Source: Candidatus Jettenia caeni (GTDB lineage: Bacteria > Planctomycetota > Brocadiia > Brocadiales > Brocadiaceae). Taken from it: a stretch of DNA of 64,000 bases. The translations under genes were made by a program, and so were the position numbers. Positions 8,382 through 16,294 of the stretch are shown in pieces. The notes below the pieces were generated by a model. The model had not been told where the DNA came from. It did no database searches and saw nothing but the letters and a program-made list of their open reading frames with translations. The stretch's first letter is position 1. Every line of letters begins with the position of its first letter. The stretch covers positions 62,001 to 126,000 of the forward strand of contig BAFH01000002.1 of NCBI GenBank assembly GCA_000296795.1, in the 5' to 3' direction.

Positions 8382-9528
8382 GTTAACAACAATTGAAACC
8401 GAACGTATAAGAGACACAACGAGAAAGTATTTCAGAAGTTCTCTGTACCATAGAGGCAACAAAGCCGTTGAACGATCGGATTAAAGCCTTAAGGGTTTCC
8501 CAACAGATGTTATAGGAAAGGGTTTCTTTTGCCCATCGAATCCATTGTTCAGCAGCATTCATGTTTGGACTATAAGAAGGTAAATGATGTACTTGGATAT
8601 TGGTTTCTTTCTGTATCTCTTTTATGATGCTCCCTTGATGGTAAGGTGCATTATCCCAAACAGCATCAATATGATAGCCAGGCAAACAAGTACGGATTTT
8701 CTTCAGAAATCGAGCAGTATTTTGTTGATGAAACTTCTTCACCTGCAAGGTGATGATTTTTCCCACAGGCCGTACTACAGCAACATAAAAAGAGAGTTTC
8801 TTCTTGCCTGGACTCAGAGAATCAACACAAGCCTCCTTTGCCTTGGGACACCACATTCGTCTGAGAAGACCATCCTGCCAGATATGCCCTTCATCGATCC
8901 AAACCGTAACACTCTTTGTTGGACGACTTTGCTCCAAGCGCTCAAGAGCCATGGCGAACGCTCTCTGGTCTTTTTCCTTGGCCTTGGTAAACTTCTTGTG
9001 TGGCCTTTTCAGGACAAAGCCCAACCGACGCAAATACCGTCGAGCGGTATGAGGATGAACCGTTTTCCCAAATACTTTTTTTATGTAAGCGGCCACACTC
9101 TTACCACTCCAACGACCGGTTTTTATCCCACTCTGGCGTGGTGGTTTTTGTACTGCCTGATCCAGTATCTTAAACTCCTTTTTGTTCAGGGATGGCTTTT
9201 GAGTACTTTTGAACTGGGGTATCAAACCCTCTCTTCCTTTCTGATTGAACTTATGCACCCACTCACTTACGGTTTGACGTCTCCGGTGGATTTGACTGGC
9301 AACGCTTTGTATCGATTTACCAGAAGCAATGAGCGCCAATGCCAGATATCGTTCTCTCAAACGCTTATTTTCAGAAGAAATACTTTTCTGAAACAGGGTT
9401 TCCGCTGTTTCTCCCCATTTCGAATTCAATTGAAACATAGGATAATTCCTTTCATAACTTATTTACTTATTTACAGAACTATCCTTTTAAACAATTTTAT
9501 TCGTTGTTCGGTTTCACTTGTTTAGTAC
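8382..9528 (-). mobile_element. IS630-family insertion sequence, apparently intact (1147 bp)
   Basis: The ends are imperfect inverted repeats (about 18 of 23 match, sharing TGAAACCGAAC inside). TA dinucleotides at 8380-8381 and 9529-9530 fit the TA target duplication of the IS630 family. The element carries one full transposase gene on the minus strand whose stop codon lies in the terminal repeat. It landed inside the DUF4160/DUF2442 pair. Confidence 0.85.
8383..9438 (-). CDS. IS630-family transposase
   Basis: The protein has 351 residues. The N-terminal half is a double helix-turn-helix region (IASGKSIQSVASQIHRRRQ; WSGKSVAAYIKKVFG). The C-terminal half carries the DDE core: Asp in VTVWIDEGHIWQDG, Asp in AVWDNAPYHQG and Glu in NMNAAEQWIRW. 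Nothing in the frame is broken, so it could be active. It excises and inserts the element at TA sites. Confidence 0.93.
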   Translation of the reverse strand: MFQLNSKWGETAETLFQKSISSENKRLRERYLALALIASGKSIQSVASQIHRRRQTVSEWVHKFNQKGREGLIPQFKSTQKPSLNKKEFKILDQAVQKPPRQSGIKTGRWSGKSVAAYIKKVFGKTVHPHTARRYLRRLGFVLKRPHKKFTKAKEKDQRAFAMALERLEQSRPTKSVTVWIDEGHIWQDGLLRRMWCPKAKEACVDSLSPGKKKLSFYVAVVRPVGKIITLQVKKFHQQNTARFLKKIRTCLPGYHIDAVWDNAPYHQGSIIKEIQKETNIQVHHLPSYSPNMNAAEQWIRWAKETLSYNICWETLKALIRSFNGFVASMVQRTSEILSRCVSYTFGFNCC

Positions 9529-9746
9529 TATAACAACTCCAAATTCTCGTGCATAATCCGCTCAATGTTTCGTAATTCTTTTCGATTAAAGCCATAGTTG
9601 GCAGCTAATGCTACATCAGGGTCAAGCCAGAATTTAGCACTCATCCTCTCTCGGTCTACATGCATATGGCGCGGTTCGCCGCAGTCGTAGGAATAGAAGT
9701 AAAAACGATAAGGCCCAATCCTTAATGTCGTTGGCATCTTTTTCAC
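9528..9746 (-). CDS. DUF4160-family protein, last residues altered by IS630
   Basis: The 72-residue protein matches DUF4160: TTLRIGPYRFYFYSYDCGEP, then RHMHVDRE, AKFWLDPDVALAANYGF and the final helix NRKELRNIERIMHENLELL. The stop codon TAG is created at the border of the IS630 element. Joining the flanks shows that the ancestral frame continued with Tyr-Lys-Lys and a TGA overlapping the DUF2442 start codon. The loss is therefore only three residues and the protein may still work, but transcription into DUF2442 is now interrupted. Confidence 0.82.
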   Translation of the reverse strand: MKKMPTTLRIGPYRFYFYSYDCGEPRHMHVDRERMSAKFWLDPDVALAANYGFNRKELRNIERIMHENLELL

Positions 9747-9954
9747 ATTTCAGGGGATAGTCAGAGAGTTTACAACATCTGCTGCAAACTCAATTCCCTC
9801 AAAACAAGTAAATAGCTTATCACGATTTTAGACGTTTTGCAATAGCTTCTTTCGGTATCCAAGGTCTAGCCGCCGAACGGGCCAAGCTCACCGGCGAGCC
9901 GCTTTTTGGCGCATCCGGCGCAGCGATGGGAGTGAAATAGGGGGAGGGGTCATA
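9747..9954. other. Short GC-richer remnant
   Basis: An open plus-strand stretch (about 9830-9940) reads FGIQGLAAERAKLTGEP and ends SGAAMGVK-stop. It is clearly richer in GC than its surroundings and has no start codon. It looks like the 3' end of a gene of foreign origin, but I do not recognise the family. Confidence 0.3.
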
Positions 9955-10266
9955 GGGTCACACCTTGATTCGTGATTTAATTTCTTCTAATTGTTTATGA
10001 ATTTTATCATCTTCTGATATCGTTGATTGCATAATAGATACTCGCCGACTTATGGAAGAATAACCAAGGCCAAGCAAATTCCCGATCCCCATTTTCATGA
10101 GGACAAGTTTCTTGATTATTGAAAATATTCCTTCGCTTATTTCCCCGTGATAAGATGTGATGGTATGCCCCCTCAAATTCTATGCGCCATTGTCTTGACA
10201 TGGCAGACAACATAGGAAAATGAGCTACTCTTGTCAACAATATAATCACGAATCAAGGTGTGACCC
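9955..10266. mobile_element. Non-autonomous element (MITE) built from REP-associated transposase ends
   Basis: The element has perfect 22-bp terminal inverted repeats (9955-9976 and 10245-10266, starting GGGTCACACCTTGATT). Inside, the minus strand from 10201 encodes the N terminus of a REP-associated tyrosine transposase (SRQWRIEFEGAYHHILSRGN). It then jumps to its C-terminal region (LGLGYSSISRRVSIMQSTIS in another frame). The middle with the catalytic HUH and Tyr residues is deleted. Related copies or ends occur at 17382-17596, near 13511-13530 and near 14002-14020. Confidence 0.7.
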
Positions 10267-10441
10267 TTTTCCTTCCCTTTTCCTTCCTTTTCTCTAGTAA
10301 GATATGTATTGACGTGAATATGTGAAGCTGTTATTATACCTACGTTGAATGATTTTATGTAGGACTTCTGGAAGTACTACCTGTCTGCGTGCAGGCACAT
10401 ACAGGCAGGTATAAGCGATTCTGGATATCTTAACTATTTTA

Positions 10442-10465
10442 ATGGGTAAAAGGGAAAAACTAATA
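10442..10465 (+). pseudogene. hicA: Severed 5' end of hicA
   Basis: ATG at 10442 opens MGKREKLI and runs straight into the IS terminal repeat. Joined to the sequence right of the IS (LRRILSGQSD...), it gives a continuous HicA N terminus of the longer type. These eight codons are probably the original start of hicA. Confidence 0.55.
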
Positions 10466-11863
10466 ACACATAAGTTGCGCATAAACCAGACAAAAATCGT
10501 GCTAACCAGCCATAGATAAGGGAAAGATGGCAGTCATGGCTGAGAGAGCCTGAAAAATCTTGTTCTTAACGATTCTATTGCCGTGAAATTTTGTTAAGTC
10601 ATGCTTCAGTTCGTACAAAAATACTGCTTGGGAAGACTGACTTACCTGTTTTTTCGCTTCAGCAATTGAAAATTTTGGATACAGAGACTTCAGAATGTTA
10701 TATGCCAGAATCACCAAAAGAATATGGTTCATATAAGCTTCAAAATCTCTGCAATGATACGAGCCAAAATGCAGATACTGTTTGAGTTCCTTAAAGAGAA
10801 TCTCTATTCTCCATCGCAAGAGATAGGCATAACAGATTGCTCTGAGAGAAAGTCTTTTACCAACACCTATAAGGGCAAGGGTTTGACGATCACGCTGAGA
10901 GAGCACTACGGTGGCAGGGCCAACCTTTGATACTTCAGCGCTGATTGACATAACTTTTAAAGTATTTTTTCGTCCATTACAAGAAATGGATATTTTTTTA
11001 AGGGCTGGTAAGTATTCTTTCTTAAAATCAGCAGTATGCCGGGTGTATCCCTTGATGGTAATCTTTCGATTGGAGTCTAAAGAACTGACAAATGACCATT
11101 GGGGATGAGTGGTAATTTCTGATACGATAAAGTGCGCTACAAAGGCAGAGTCGGCAACCACGATGACATGGGTTTCTAACGGAAGAGAGACCTCCTGTAA
11201 GATCTCTACGGCTAATTGGTTTTGGGTCTTAAACTCTTGGTTGGTTCTTCTACAAAATGCTTTGGTAAGATAGGGTTTTACGGCTATAATCCATGATGAA
11301 TTGTCTTCACAGATAAGCAGGGCAAAGACAAAACAGTGGCCAATAATGAATCCACGGGAAGTCTTGAACTTCTGAAGATTGCAGAGCTTTTTCCCTCTTT
11401 TGGCCTTCATTGTAGAATCGATAATCAGATGTGCCTTTTTCCCAATTCTTCCGGAGAGTTCTTTGGGAAGCATTTTCTGAGAGAGATTATCTAAGAATAG
11501 ATTGTTCTTCATGTGTCTGGATACTTGTGCTTTATGTCGTTTGAGATATTGGGCAACTAAGCTGATACTGAAATGACCCCAATAAGTCATTAGTGTCCAC
11601 AGATAAACAGCAATAAGTTTTTCCTGAACGGATTTAGGGGTACGGTGAAACAGCATCTGTGAAAGCAAAGGGATTGAGAATGGTTTCTTCATGGTGGCTT
11701 CTCCTTATGAAAAATACTTGAACTATTCTTTCATAAAGAATGCCATACGTTGGGACTGTTCTCAACCCTTATTTTTCAGGCTTTTTCAGCCATACGGTCC
11801 TTAATTTCCTGGTATTTGGCTACTCTTGGACAAATTTATCCTATTTCTGCGCAACTTATGTGT
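10466..11863 (-). mobile_element. IS4/IS701-like insertion sequence interrupting hicA (1398 bp)
   Basis: Perfect 16-bp inverted repeats ACACATAAGTTGCGCA mark the ends (10466-10481 and 11848-11863). One full transposase gene lies on the minus strand. The left flank carries a short ATG-led reading frame (10442-10465) and the right flank continues a HicA reading frame, so the element split hicA after about eight codons. A target duplication could not be fixed unambiguously. Confidence 0.85.
10502..11692 (-). CDS. DDE transposase of the IS4/IS701 type
   Basis: The 396-residue protein has a DDE fold: Asp in HLIIDSTMKAKRGKK, Asp in IVVADSAFVAHF, and the typical YLLRWRIEILFKELKQYL block containing the catalytic Glu. 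The frame is complete and begins 156 bp inside the right end. The subfamily (IS4 against IS701) is uncertain without a database search. Confidence 0.88.
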   Translation of the reverse strand: MKKPFSIPLLSQMLFHRTPKSVQEKLIAVYLWTLMTYWGHFSISLVAQYLKRHKAQVSRHMKNNLFLDNLSQKMLPKELSGRIGKKAHLIIDSTMKAKRGKKLCNLQKFKTSRGFIIGHCFVFALLICEDNSSWIIAVKPYLTKAFCRRTNQEFKTQNQLAVEILQEVSLPLETHVIVVADSAFVAHFIVSEITTHPQWSFVSSLDSNRKITIKGYTRHTADFKKEYLPALKKISISCNGRKNTLKVMSISAEVSKVGPATVVLSQRDRQTLALIGVGKRLSLRAICYAYLLRWRIEILFKELKQYLHFGSYHCRDFEAYMNHILLVILAYNILKSLYPKFSIAEAKKQVSQSSQAVFLYELKHDLTKFHGNRIVKNKIFQALSAMTAIFPLSMAG

Positions 11864-12107
11864 ATTAAGACGAATTTTATCAGGTCAATCAGATTACAAC
11901 ATTTCATTCAATGAACTTGTAAATCTTTTGCTTTCACTCGGATTTAAAATGAGAGAGGAAGGAAGTCATAAAATATTTACAAAAGATGGAATAATTGAGA
12001 GGATCAATTTGCAATCGGAAGGCTCAAAGGCAAAGGGCTATCAGGTGAGGCAAATAAGAAAAATATTAACAACTTATAAATTTAATATATGGAAAAACGA
12101 TGAGTGA
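11826..12107 (+). CDS. hicA: HicA-type mRNA interferase, N terminus replaced by IS sequence
   Basis: From RRILSGQSDYN onward (about residue 14) this is a HicA toxin: ISFNELVNLLLSLGFKMREE, then GSHKIF with the catalytic His, and QVRQIRKILTTY. HicA is a small dsRBD-like ribonuclease that cleaves mRNA. The first dozen residues, including the start codon at 11826, come from the IS end, so a protein could still be made if the IS supplies a promoter. It overlaps hicB by 8 bp. Whether the toxin remains active is open. Confidence 0.72.
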   Translation: MDKFILFLRNLCVLRRILSGQSDYNISFNELVNLLLSLGFKMREEGSHKIFTKDGIIERINLQSEGSKAKGYQVRQIRKILTTYKFNIWKNDE

Positions 12108-12315
12108 ATCACAATACGAAATGATTATTTACTGGGATAAAACAGACAATATTTATATTGCTGACGTACCAGAACTACCAGGGTGCATAGCGCATGGTAA
12201 ATCAAAAAAAGAAGCGCTTGAAAACGCGGAAAAAGCAGTAGCGTTGTGGTTAAAAACGGCAAAAGAAGATGGTATTCAAATACCAGAGCCCAAGGGCCGT
12301 TTAATGTATGCATAA
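12100..12315 (+). CDS. hicB: HicB antitoxin
   Basis: The 71-residue protein has the HicB fold signature: YEMIIYWDKTDNIYIADVPE, then LPGCIAHGKSKKEALENAEK and the AVALWLKTAKEDG helix, ending IPEPKGRLMYA. It would bind and neutralise HicA. It lacks an HTH or ribbon-helix-helix DNA-binding tail. Its ATG lies inside the 3' end of hicA, which implies coupled translation. Confidence 0.88.
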   Translation: MSESQYEMIIYWDKTDNIYIADVPELPGCIAHGKSKKEALENAEKAVALWLKTAKEDGIQIPEPKGRLMYA

Positions 12316-12524
12316 CATTAGTAGCCTAACTACTACTCTATTTACCTAGGGATAACACCTCATGTATTAAAACAAACGGTCGCTATCCCTATTTTGTAGA
12401 TAACATTCTTAGAGGTTCATATAAACGTTGAATAACGATTTGATGTGATACCTTTACCAGATGCTCAAAATTCTATGAAATAAGATACGATATTTCATAA
12501 AAAGAAGCTATGGCTACATGGAAT
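12316..12524. other. Intergenic region without a gene
   Basis: No ORF, repeat or promoter that I can support lies between hicB and the following transposase remnant. Confidence 0.3.
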
Positions 12525-12660
12525 CAATAATTATGTATGGTAGCCCCAGAATTCCTTAAAAACATTCCTTCGCTCATTTCCCCGTGATAATATGTGATAG
12601 TAAGCACCTTCAAATTCTATGCGCCATTGTCTTGTCATGGCAGACAAGATAGCACAAGGC
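12525..12660 (-). pseudogene. N-terminal scrap of a REP-associated transposase
   Basis: The minus strand reads TRQWRIEFEGAYYHILSRGN and NERRNVF, then ends abruptly in a terminal motif (TATGGTAGCCCCAGAATTCC on the plus strand, about 12537-12556). That motif also terminates remnants near 15040, 21220 and 24130. Only the first 30 or so residues of the gene remain. Confidence 0.6.
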
Positions 12661-12704
12661 GTGATCCCATTGACCCATGATGACCCCCAAGAGCCAAAAC
12701 CTAC

Positions 12705-12741
12705 TTGACAAAAGATACGCATTACTATACTATGAAGTATA
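12705..12741 (+). promoter_or_regulatory. vapBC promoter with embedded palindromic operator
   Basis: TTGACA at 12705-12710 can serve as a -35 box, with TATACT (12726-12731) or TACTAT (12728-12733) as the -10 box. The -10 region is itself a palindrome, TATACTATGAAGTATA (12726-12741), six-base arms around four bases. VapBC complexes usually bind such operators to repress their own operon, so this is the likely autoregulatory site. Confidence 0.6.
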
Positions 12742-12780
12742 ACATTTATCAAAGTATGACTATTTAGTGAGGTACAACTT

Positions 12781-13038
12781 ATGGAATACATACTGAAAGT
12801 TTCACCGAAGGGACAAGTTACATTTCCGAAGAAATTGAGAGAAGTCCTTGAAGTAAAAGACCGCATAGAGGTTGAAATCAAGGACAGGAAAGCTATCGTT
12901 AGAAAACCCGAATCTGTAACAGACGACCTTGCGGGCTGCTTTAAAAAATATACCCTTAAAAAGAAATTTACAGCGAATGAAGACGTAGAGAAAGCCGTTG
13001 AGATTACTGCCCATGAAATTGCCGAAAAAGATAATTGA
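12781..13038 (+). CDS. vapB: VapB-like antitoxin (AbrB/SpoVT fold)
   Basis: In this 85-residue protein the N terminus, LKVSPKGQVTFPKKLREVLE, is a swapped-hairpin AbrB-type DNA-binding domain. The C-terminal half (DDLAGCFKKYTLKKKFTANE onward) would wrap the toxin. It overlaps the PIN toxin gene by 26 bp. Confidence 0.85.
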   Translation: MEYILKVSPKGQVTFPKKLREVLEVKDRIEVEIKDRKAIVRKPESVTDDLAGCFKKYTLKKKFTANEDVEKAVEITAHEIAEKDN

Positions 13039-13426
13039 CGCCAACGTAATATTGAGATTTTTTTTCGAAGATGATGAGGAGAAATTCCAGAGGTCAAAGG
13101 AGTTTTTCAGGAAACTTGAATTCGGGGAAGATGACGCCCTTTTGACGGAGATCGTATTTGCCGAAGTCGTCTGGGTCCTACAGAAAGTTTATAGCATTCC
13201 GAGGAAAGAGATCAGCCCGATATTTCTGAAATTACTAAATTATCATGGCTTAAAAACCGTTTTCAGCAAAGAAATCTTTTCAGAGAGCCTGAAATTGTAC
13301 GCCATTCACGCAGGAGACATCCAGGATATTTTTCTGGCGGTTTTGGCAAGAGTGAAGGGCAGCAAGATCATTTCCTTTGATAAAGCGGATTTCAAGAAAT
13401 TGAAGGCTGATTTCTCGGAGCCTTAA
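13013..13426 (+). CDS. vapC: VapC-like PIN-domain ribonuclease toxin
   Basis: I prefer the ATG at 13013 (KLPKKIIDANVILRFF) over the one at 12998, because PIN toxins start just before the first catalytic Asp (IIDAN). Further acidic residues follow in LLTEIVFAEVVW and HAGDIQDIFLAVLA, and the last in IISFDKADF. The protein is a Mg-dependent RNase held in check by the preceding antitoxin. The frame is intact, so the module may be functional. Confidence 0.88.
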   Translation: MKLPKKIIDANVILRFFFEDDEEKFQRSKEFFRKLEFGEDDALLTEIVFAEVVWVLQKVYSIPRKEISPIFLKLLNYHGLKTVFSKEIFSESLKLYAIHAGDIQDIFLAVLARVKGSKIISFDKADFKKLKADFSEP

Positions 13427-13512
13427 TATTCACAAGTGGTCAAGTCTCTCAAATAGAAAATCCTTCTGCAACGATAAAGATTTGACCCCTTTCCTAATCA
13501 TATAATCACTAA

Positions 13513-13830
13513 TCAAGGTGTGACCCCTTCATCCTTCTTTTCCGCTGCAACAGCAAGCTTGTAGCCCAAGAGCTTCTCGCTCTTGCCTGTTGTGTCTGGC
13601 AGAAACTTGGCCCTGCCTTGTTTCAGTATCATTTGCGGACAAGGAGCAGAATTCTTTTCAGCAAGCCGACCTTCAACGGTCACCCAGTCTTCCGAGCTGT
13701 CCTGTACTGTTATCCAACGGTTGGCTCGATAGTATCTGTACCAAGTAACGGCTGCGGCTACAATAATCGTGAGCAGAATCACAGATAGGATTACTCTGAC
13801 TTTCGTGATGCGTTTCTTGTCGTCACTCAT
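13513..13830 (-). CDS. Small membrane-anchored protein in an integron-like cassette, 3' end altered
   Basis: The start is best placed at the ATG at 13830 (SDDKKRITKVRVILS), which lies 22 bp after an attC-like site, as usual for cassette genes. One membrane helix (about 11-31) is followed by a soluble 70-residue domain with WITVQDSSEDWVTVEGRLAE. The last residues (DEGVTP) and the stop come from the end of a REP-transposase-type element (13511-13530), so the original C terminus is lost. The family is not recognised. Confidence 0.55.
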   Translation of the reverse strand: MSDDKKRITKVRVILSVILLTIIVAAAVTWYRYYRANRWITVQDSSEDWVTVEGRLAEKNSAPCPQMILKQGRAKFLPDTTGKSEKLLGYKLAVAAEKKDEGVTP

Positions 13831-13851
13831 TTCTGCCCGTCCTTTCTTGTT

Positions 13852-13942
13852 GTCCAACGCCGTTTTAACCGGCGCAGGCAGGGTACGAAACCAAAGCATT
13901 GTGCCGTTGTCACACCGCGTCCGGTTGAAAACATAGTTAGAT
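13852..13942 (-). other. attC-like recombination site A (integron cassette)
   Basis: On the minus strand the site runs from ATCTAAC (13942-13936) to GTTGGAC (13858-13852), fitting RYYYAAC and GTTRRRY. The inner arms GTTTTCAACCGG and CCGGTTAAAAC pair except for one extrahelical C, the hallmark of attC sites. It is 91 bp long. The gene at 13830 starts just beyond it. Confidence 0.78.
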
Positions 13943-13999
13943 TTTTTCATGTTTGCCGATAAGAACCGACTAGAAAGCTTACCCTTCGCTGGATATGCC

Positions 14000-14053
14000 A
14001 CTAATCAAGGTGTTACCCTTTGCCCCCTTGTATGAAAACCTCTTGAATGTCAG
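14000..14053. repeat. Abutting solo ends of two mobile elements
   Basis: Bases 14002-14020 (ACTAATCAAGGTGTTACCC) match the terminal repeat of the 9955-10266 element. Bases 14031-14053 (ATGAAAACCTCTTGAATGTC) match the end of the MITE at 51943-52344. Both are single ends without a partner nearby, which points to past deletions or recombination between copies. Confidence 0.55.
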
Positions 14054-14085
14054 GTAATATAGTCTTTTGGCTAAAATATAAAATA

Positions 14086-14751
14086 TTATTTGAATAATTC
14101 ATCTGCTTTTTTTGATCTTCTGGTCTGAGTCGTAGATTCTGCATTGGCCGGATCGAATCGGCTTTCAAAAACAAGAGAGCCAAGTATTCTTTCAAATGTT
14201 GGCCTCCAGTAGACAAAGCTCTGCTGCCCCTCGGATGGGGTGTCTCCTTTTCCTACACAACCGAAGATCCATGTATGTCCAGGCGTGAATGTGGTAAGTA
14301 TAATTCCCTTGATATAGGTTTTTCTATCAACTGTTTGGTGTGAGTATTCCACTACTGCGTAAAAAGCTGGCTGATTGTCGACTTTGACATGTTTTGATTC
14401 AACGAGACGGAAATCGGGCCACTTCTGTCCCATCATCTCCATCCAGTTTAACTCTGTAAGTGTGGTGCTGGAAATCGCGTCATTAAGTGTTGACTGGTTC
14501 GTTCCTTTCGTATCGGGATTCGACCGTACCACTATGTTGCAGTTTGCGCGAGGTTTGCTGCCTGGCGGGAAAAGTGTCGCTTTGACATTGGGGCCACGGG
14601 CAGTGCCACAGTACCAGTCAGGAGGATAAAGGAAACGGAACCGAAGGTCTTCGTTTCGGTATGTAATCCACGATGTTTGCGCTGCTAAAGGAGTGATTGA
14701 TTGACTGAAGTGCAGTATCAGTGTCAAAACTATGGTATGCCAAAGTCTCAT
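14086..14751 (-). CDS. Exported protein with a PsbP/DcrB-like N-terminal domain
   Basis: The start at 14751 is favoured over an upstream ATG because AAGGAG precedes it and a clean signal peptide follows (RLWHTIVLTLILHFSQSITP, cleavage near LAAQ). The mature part opens with RFRFLYPPDWYCG, the aromatic PDW pattern seen in PsbP/DcrB-type domains, and the protein totals about 221 residues. The function is unknown. The neighbour at 16295-17083 has the same type of domain. Confidence 0.6.
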   Translation of the reverse strand: MRLWHTIVLTLILHFSQSITPLAAQTSWITYRNEDLRFRFLYPPDWYCGTARGPNVKATLFPPGSKPRANCNIVVRSNPDTKGTNQSTLNDAISSTTLTELNWMEMMGQKWPDFRLVESKHVKVDNQPAFYAVVEYSHQTVDRKTYIKGIILTTFTPGHTWIFGCVGKGDTPSEGQQSFVYWRPTFERILGSLVFESRFDPANAESTTQTRRSKKADELFK

Positions 14752-14889
14752 AAATATCTCCTTTTGTCGAATATTCACTTTTATCTTTATTCTACAATTG
14801 CTAGTGTGCCATTGTGTAAAATAAAGAGTAAAAAGTGAAAATAGGGATGAATACGCTAACAATCCACCATAATATCAATATAATATTCT

Positions 14890-15342
14890 AAAATTTATCA
14901 TTATACTCTGGCAGGATCGGGTTTGTAACCCGAACCCAACGTTTTAGAGTGTTAATTTTGCCATCGTTTGCACAGAGCGTTATTACCCAAACAAACTCAG
15001 GGGTCAGGTTACAAACCAGATCCCGCCGGGTCAATAATTACGTATGGTATCCCCGGAATTGGCAACGATCTGCTGAGAGAGTAACCGCACATGCTACCTT
15101 CATACTCAAACGTAAGCCGCAGTACCCGATTGCCGGAAGGCCGCGCTGCAAACTGCTGCTGATTACTCATTTTTAACTTCCTTTTCAAAGATTCAACTGT
15201 TAGGCTTCAGTACCTTTATGAAAATTGTTCTAACTTTGAAACTTAACTTTGTCTCATGAGATTTCCATCAATACTTTTTGTTTAGAATTTTCTCAATCCA
15301 TCGATTCGAGCACGAGACCTTTTTTATTTCGCATTCGGATGT
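14890..15342. repeat. Non-coding region with REP-like palindromes and a transposase-end motif
   Basis: GGGTTTGTAACCCGAACCC (near 14919-14937) and a partner around 15000-15030 (GGTTACAAACC) form a REP-like pair. Similar pairs occur at 50309-50331 and 50395-50420. At 15038-15055 stands the ATGGTATCCCCGGAATTGG end motif of the second REP-transposase family. No gene is supported. Confidence 0.5.
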
Positions 15343-15402
15343 CGCTAACGTTGCGGCTCAGGCGCGCAGCTCTTGAGCGTCGCCTGAAGCCGGTTGTTAG
15401 CG
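15343..15402 (-). other. attC-like recombination site B (integron cassette)
   Basis: The minus strand runs from CGCTAAC (15402-15396) to GTTAGCG (15349-15343), which are exact complements. Inner arms CGGCTTCAGGCG and CGCCTGAGCCG pair apart from a single extra base. The TAA inside the first core is the stop codon of the gene at 15397-15960, a layout typical of cassettes. Length 60 bp. Confidence 0.85.
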
Positions 15403-15960
15403 GATTTGATATTCCATGAATTTCAGAAATGCTAATTCGGCCATGGGCCGTGAGTTCTTTCCTTTGAATTTATAGTCTTCGTGTACTTCTCTTTTTCGAT
15501 AATTTGTATCAAAGTAGTCCAGATGCAAAACCGTACGTTCTTTAAAGATAAATCCTCGACTCTTGGATCTGCCCTCATCAATAAAGGCGTTGTGTAAGTC
15601 ACTTCGTAGGAATCCTGGCAAATCAATAGAACTGCCTGCTCCGCTAAGGATCATAATAAAATGTGTTTCTGTGACAAATACTGAGATACCACCCGTAAGT
15701 TCGAACGAATCAATTGCACATAGGTTCTTCGCCAGATTCTTCAGTTGCCGATTTACATACAATGTAAAAATGCCGCTCATCAATGCGGCGGCAATCCCTA
15801 ATGGCCCTGTAAGTAACACCGCAGCAGTACCAGCAGCCGATAAACCTATTTTCTTGGCCAAAGTCTGCTGGTCACCGGTCTCCTTTAGGCAGATTGGGCA
15901 TCTTAAAGCACTGTCGGAGATTTTCGCTCTACAATGACCGCATGCAATGAGACTTACCAT
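15397..15960 (-). CDS. Zinc-ribbon membrane protein (cassette gene)
   Basis: In this 187-residue protein the N terminus has a zinc ribbon, CGHCRAKISDSALRCPIC, followed by a hydrophobic stretch of one or two helices (LSAAGTAAVLLTGPLGIAAA onward) and a soluble domain of about 110 residues. That domain resembles PH-like folds in pattern only. The stop codon lies in attC-like site B and the start lies just after a weaker attC-like stretch (15962-16009). The function is unknown. Confidence 0.7.
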   Translation of the reverse strand: MVSLIACGHCRAKISDSALRCPICLKETGDQQTLAKKIGLSAAGTAAVLLTGPLGIAAALMSGIFTLYVNRQLKNLAKNLCAIDSFELTGGISVFVTETHFIMILSGAGSSIDLPGFLRSDLHNAFIDEGRSKSRGFIFKERTVLHLDYFDTNYRKREVHEDYKFKGKNSRPMAELAFLKFMEYQIR

Positions 15961-16006
15961 GATTGGTCCTTAATCGCTGACGCGAAAGCTAAGGGGCGCG
16001 GCGGGT

Positions 16007-16211
16007 TTAGGTTCCGTCCCTTATCGAGAACCGCCCTTTGATTAGGAAGTAGGCATATACATACATAACAGCAGCGAAGGCAATCCCCATGGTGATTGCA
16101 GCATACTCTGGAAACTCGTATCTTGCAATGTTTCTCAGAATAGTCAATAACGCCAAAGAAAAAATCAACCAGAGGAGAACATGCGAGAATTTTCTTCATA
16201 TCTTTTTCCAT
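16007..16211 (-). pseudogene. Small two-helix membrane protein with one frameshift (cassette gene)
   Basis: ATG at 16211 starts EKDMKK directly after attC-like site D. After a run of four T on the plus strand (16190-16193) the coding character switches frame to FSHVLLWLIFSLALLTILRN, then AAITMGIAFAAVMYVYAYFL, ending SIRDGT and TAA (16007-16009). Dropping one base of the run gives one continuous protein of about 68 residues with two membrane helices. The lesion may be real or a homopolymer sequencing error. Confidence 0.55.
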
Positions 16212-16212
16212 G

Positions 16213-16287
16213 CACTAACGCTCCACATAACCGGCTGGCAATAGAGCGGAGCGAAATTGCCAATCCGAGTTGATGCGGTTGTTATGT
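16213..16287 (-). other. attC-like recombination site D (integron cassette)
   Basis: The minus strand runs from ACATAAC (16287-16281) to GTTAGTG (16219-16213). The arms CCGCATCAACTCGG and ATTGGCAAT pair with ATTGCCAGCCGG and TTATGTGG with few mismatches. The following gene starts with ATG at 16211, overlapping the core site. The preceding gene (16295-17083) ends 8 bp before it. Length 75 bp. Confidence 0.75.
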
Positions 16288-16294
16288 TTTTATT

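Noticed and set aside
8584-9525. 313-codon ORF on the plus strand
   Set aside because: It lies entirely opposite the IS630 transposase with its DDE motifs and runs into the IS end; a shadow frame.
12531-13097. 188-codon minus-strand ORF
   Set aside because: It is antisense to vapB and the start of vapC and only its last part is real, as a REP-transposase scrap.
15962-16009. Fifth attC site between the two-helix gene and the zinc-ribbon gene
   Set aside because: Position and stop codon fit, but the cores deviate and the arms pair poorly; kept only as a weak remark.
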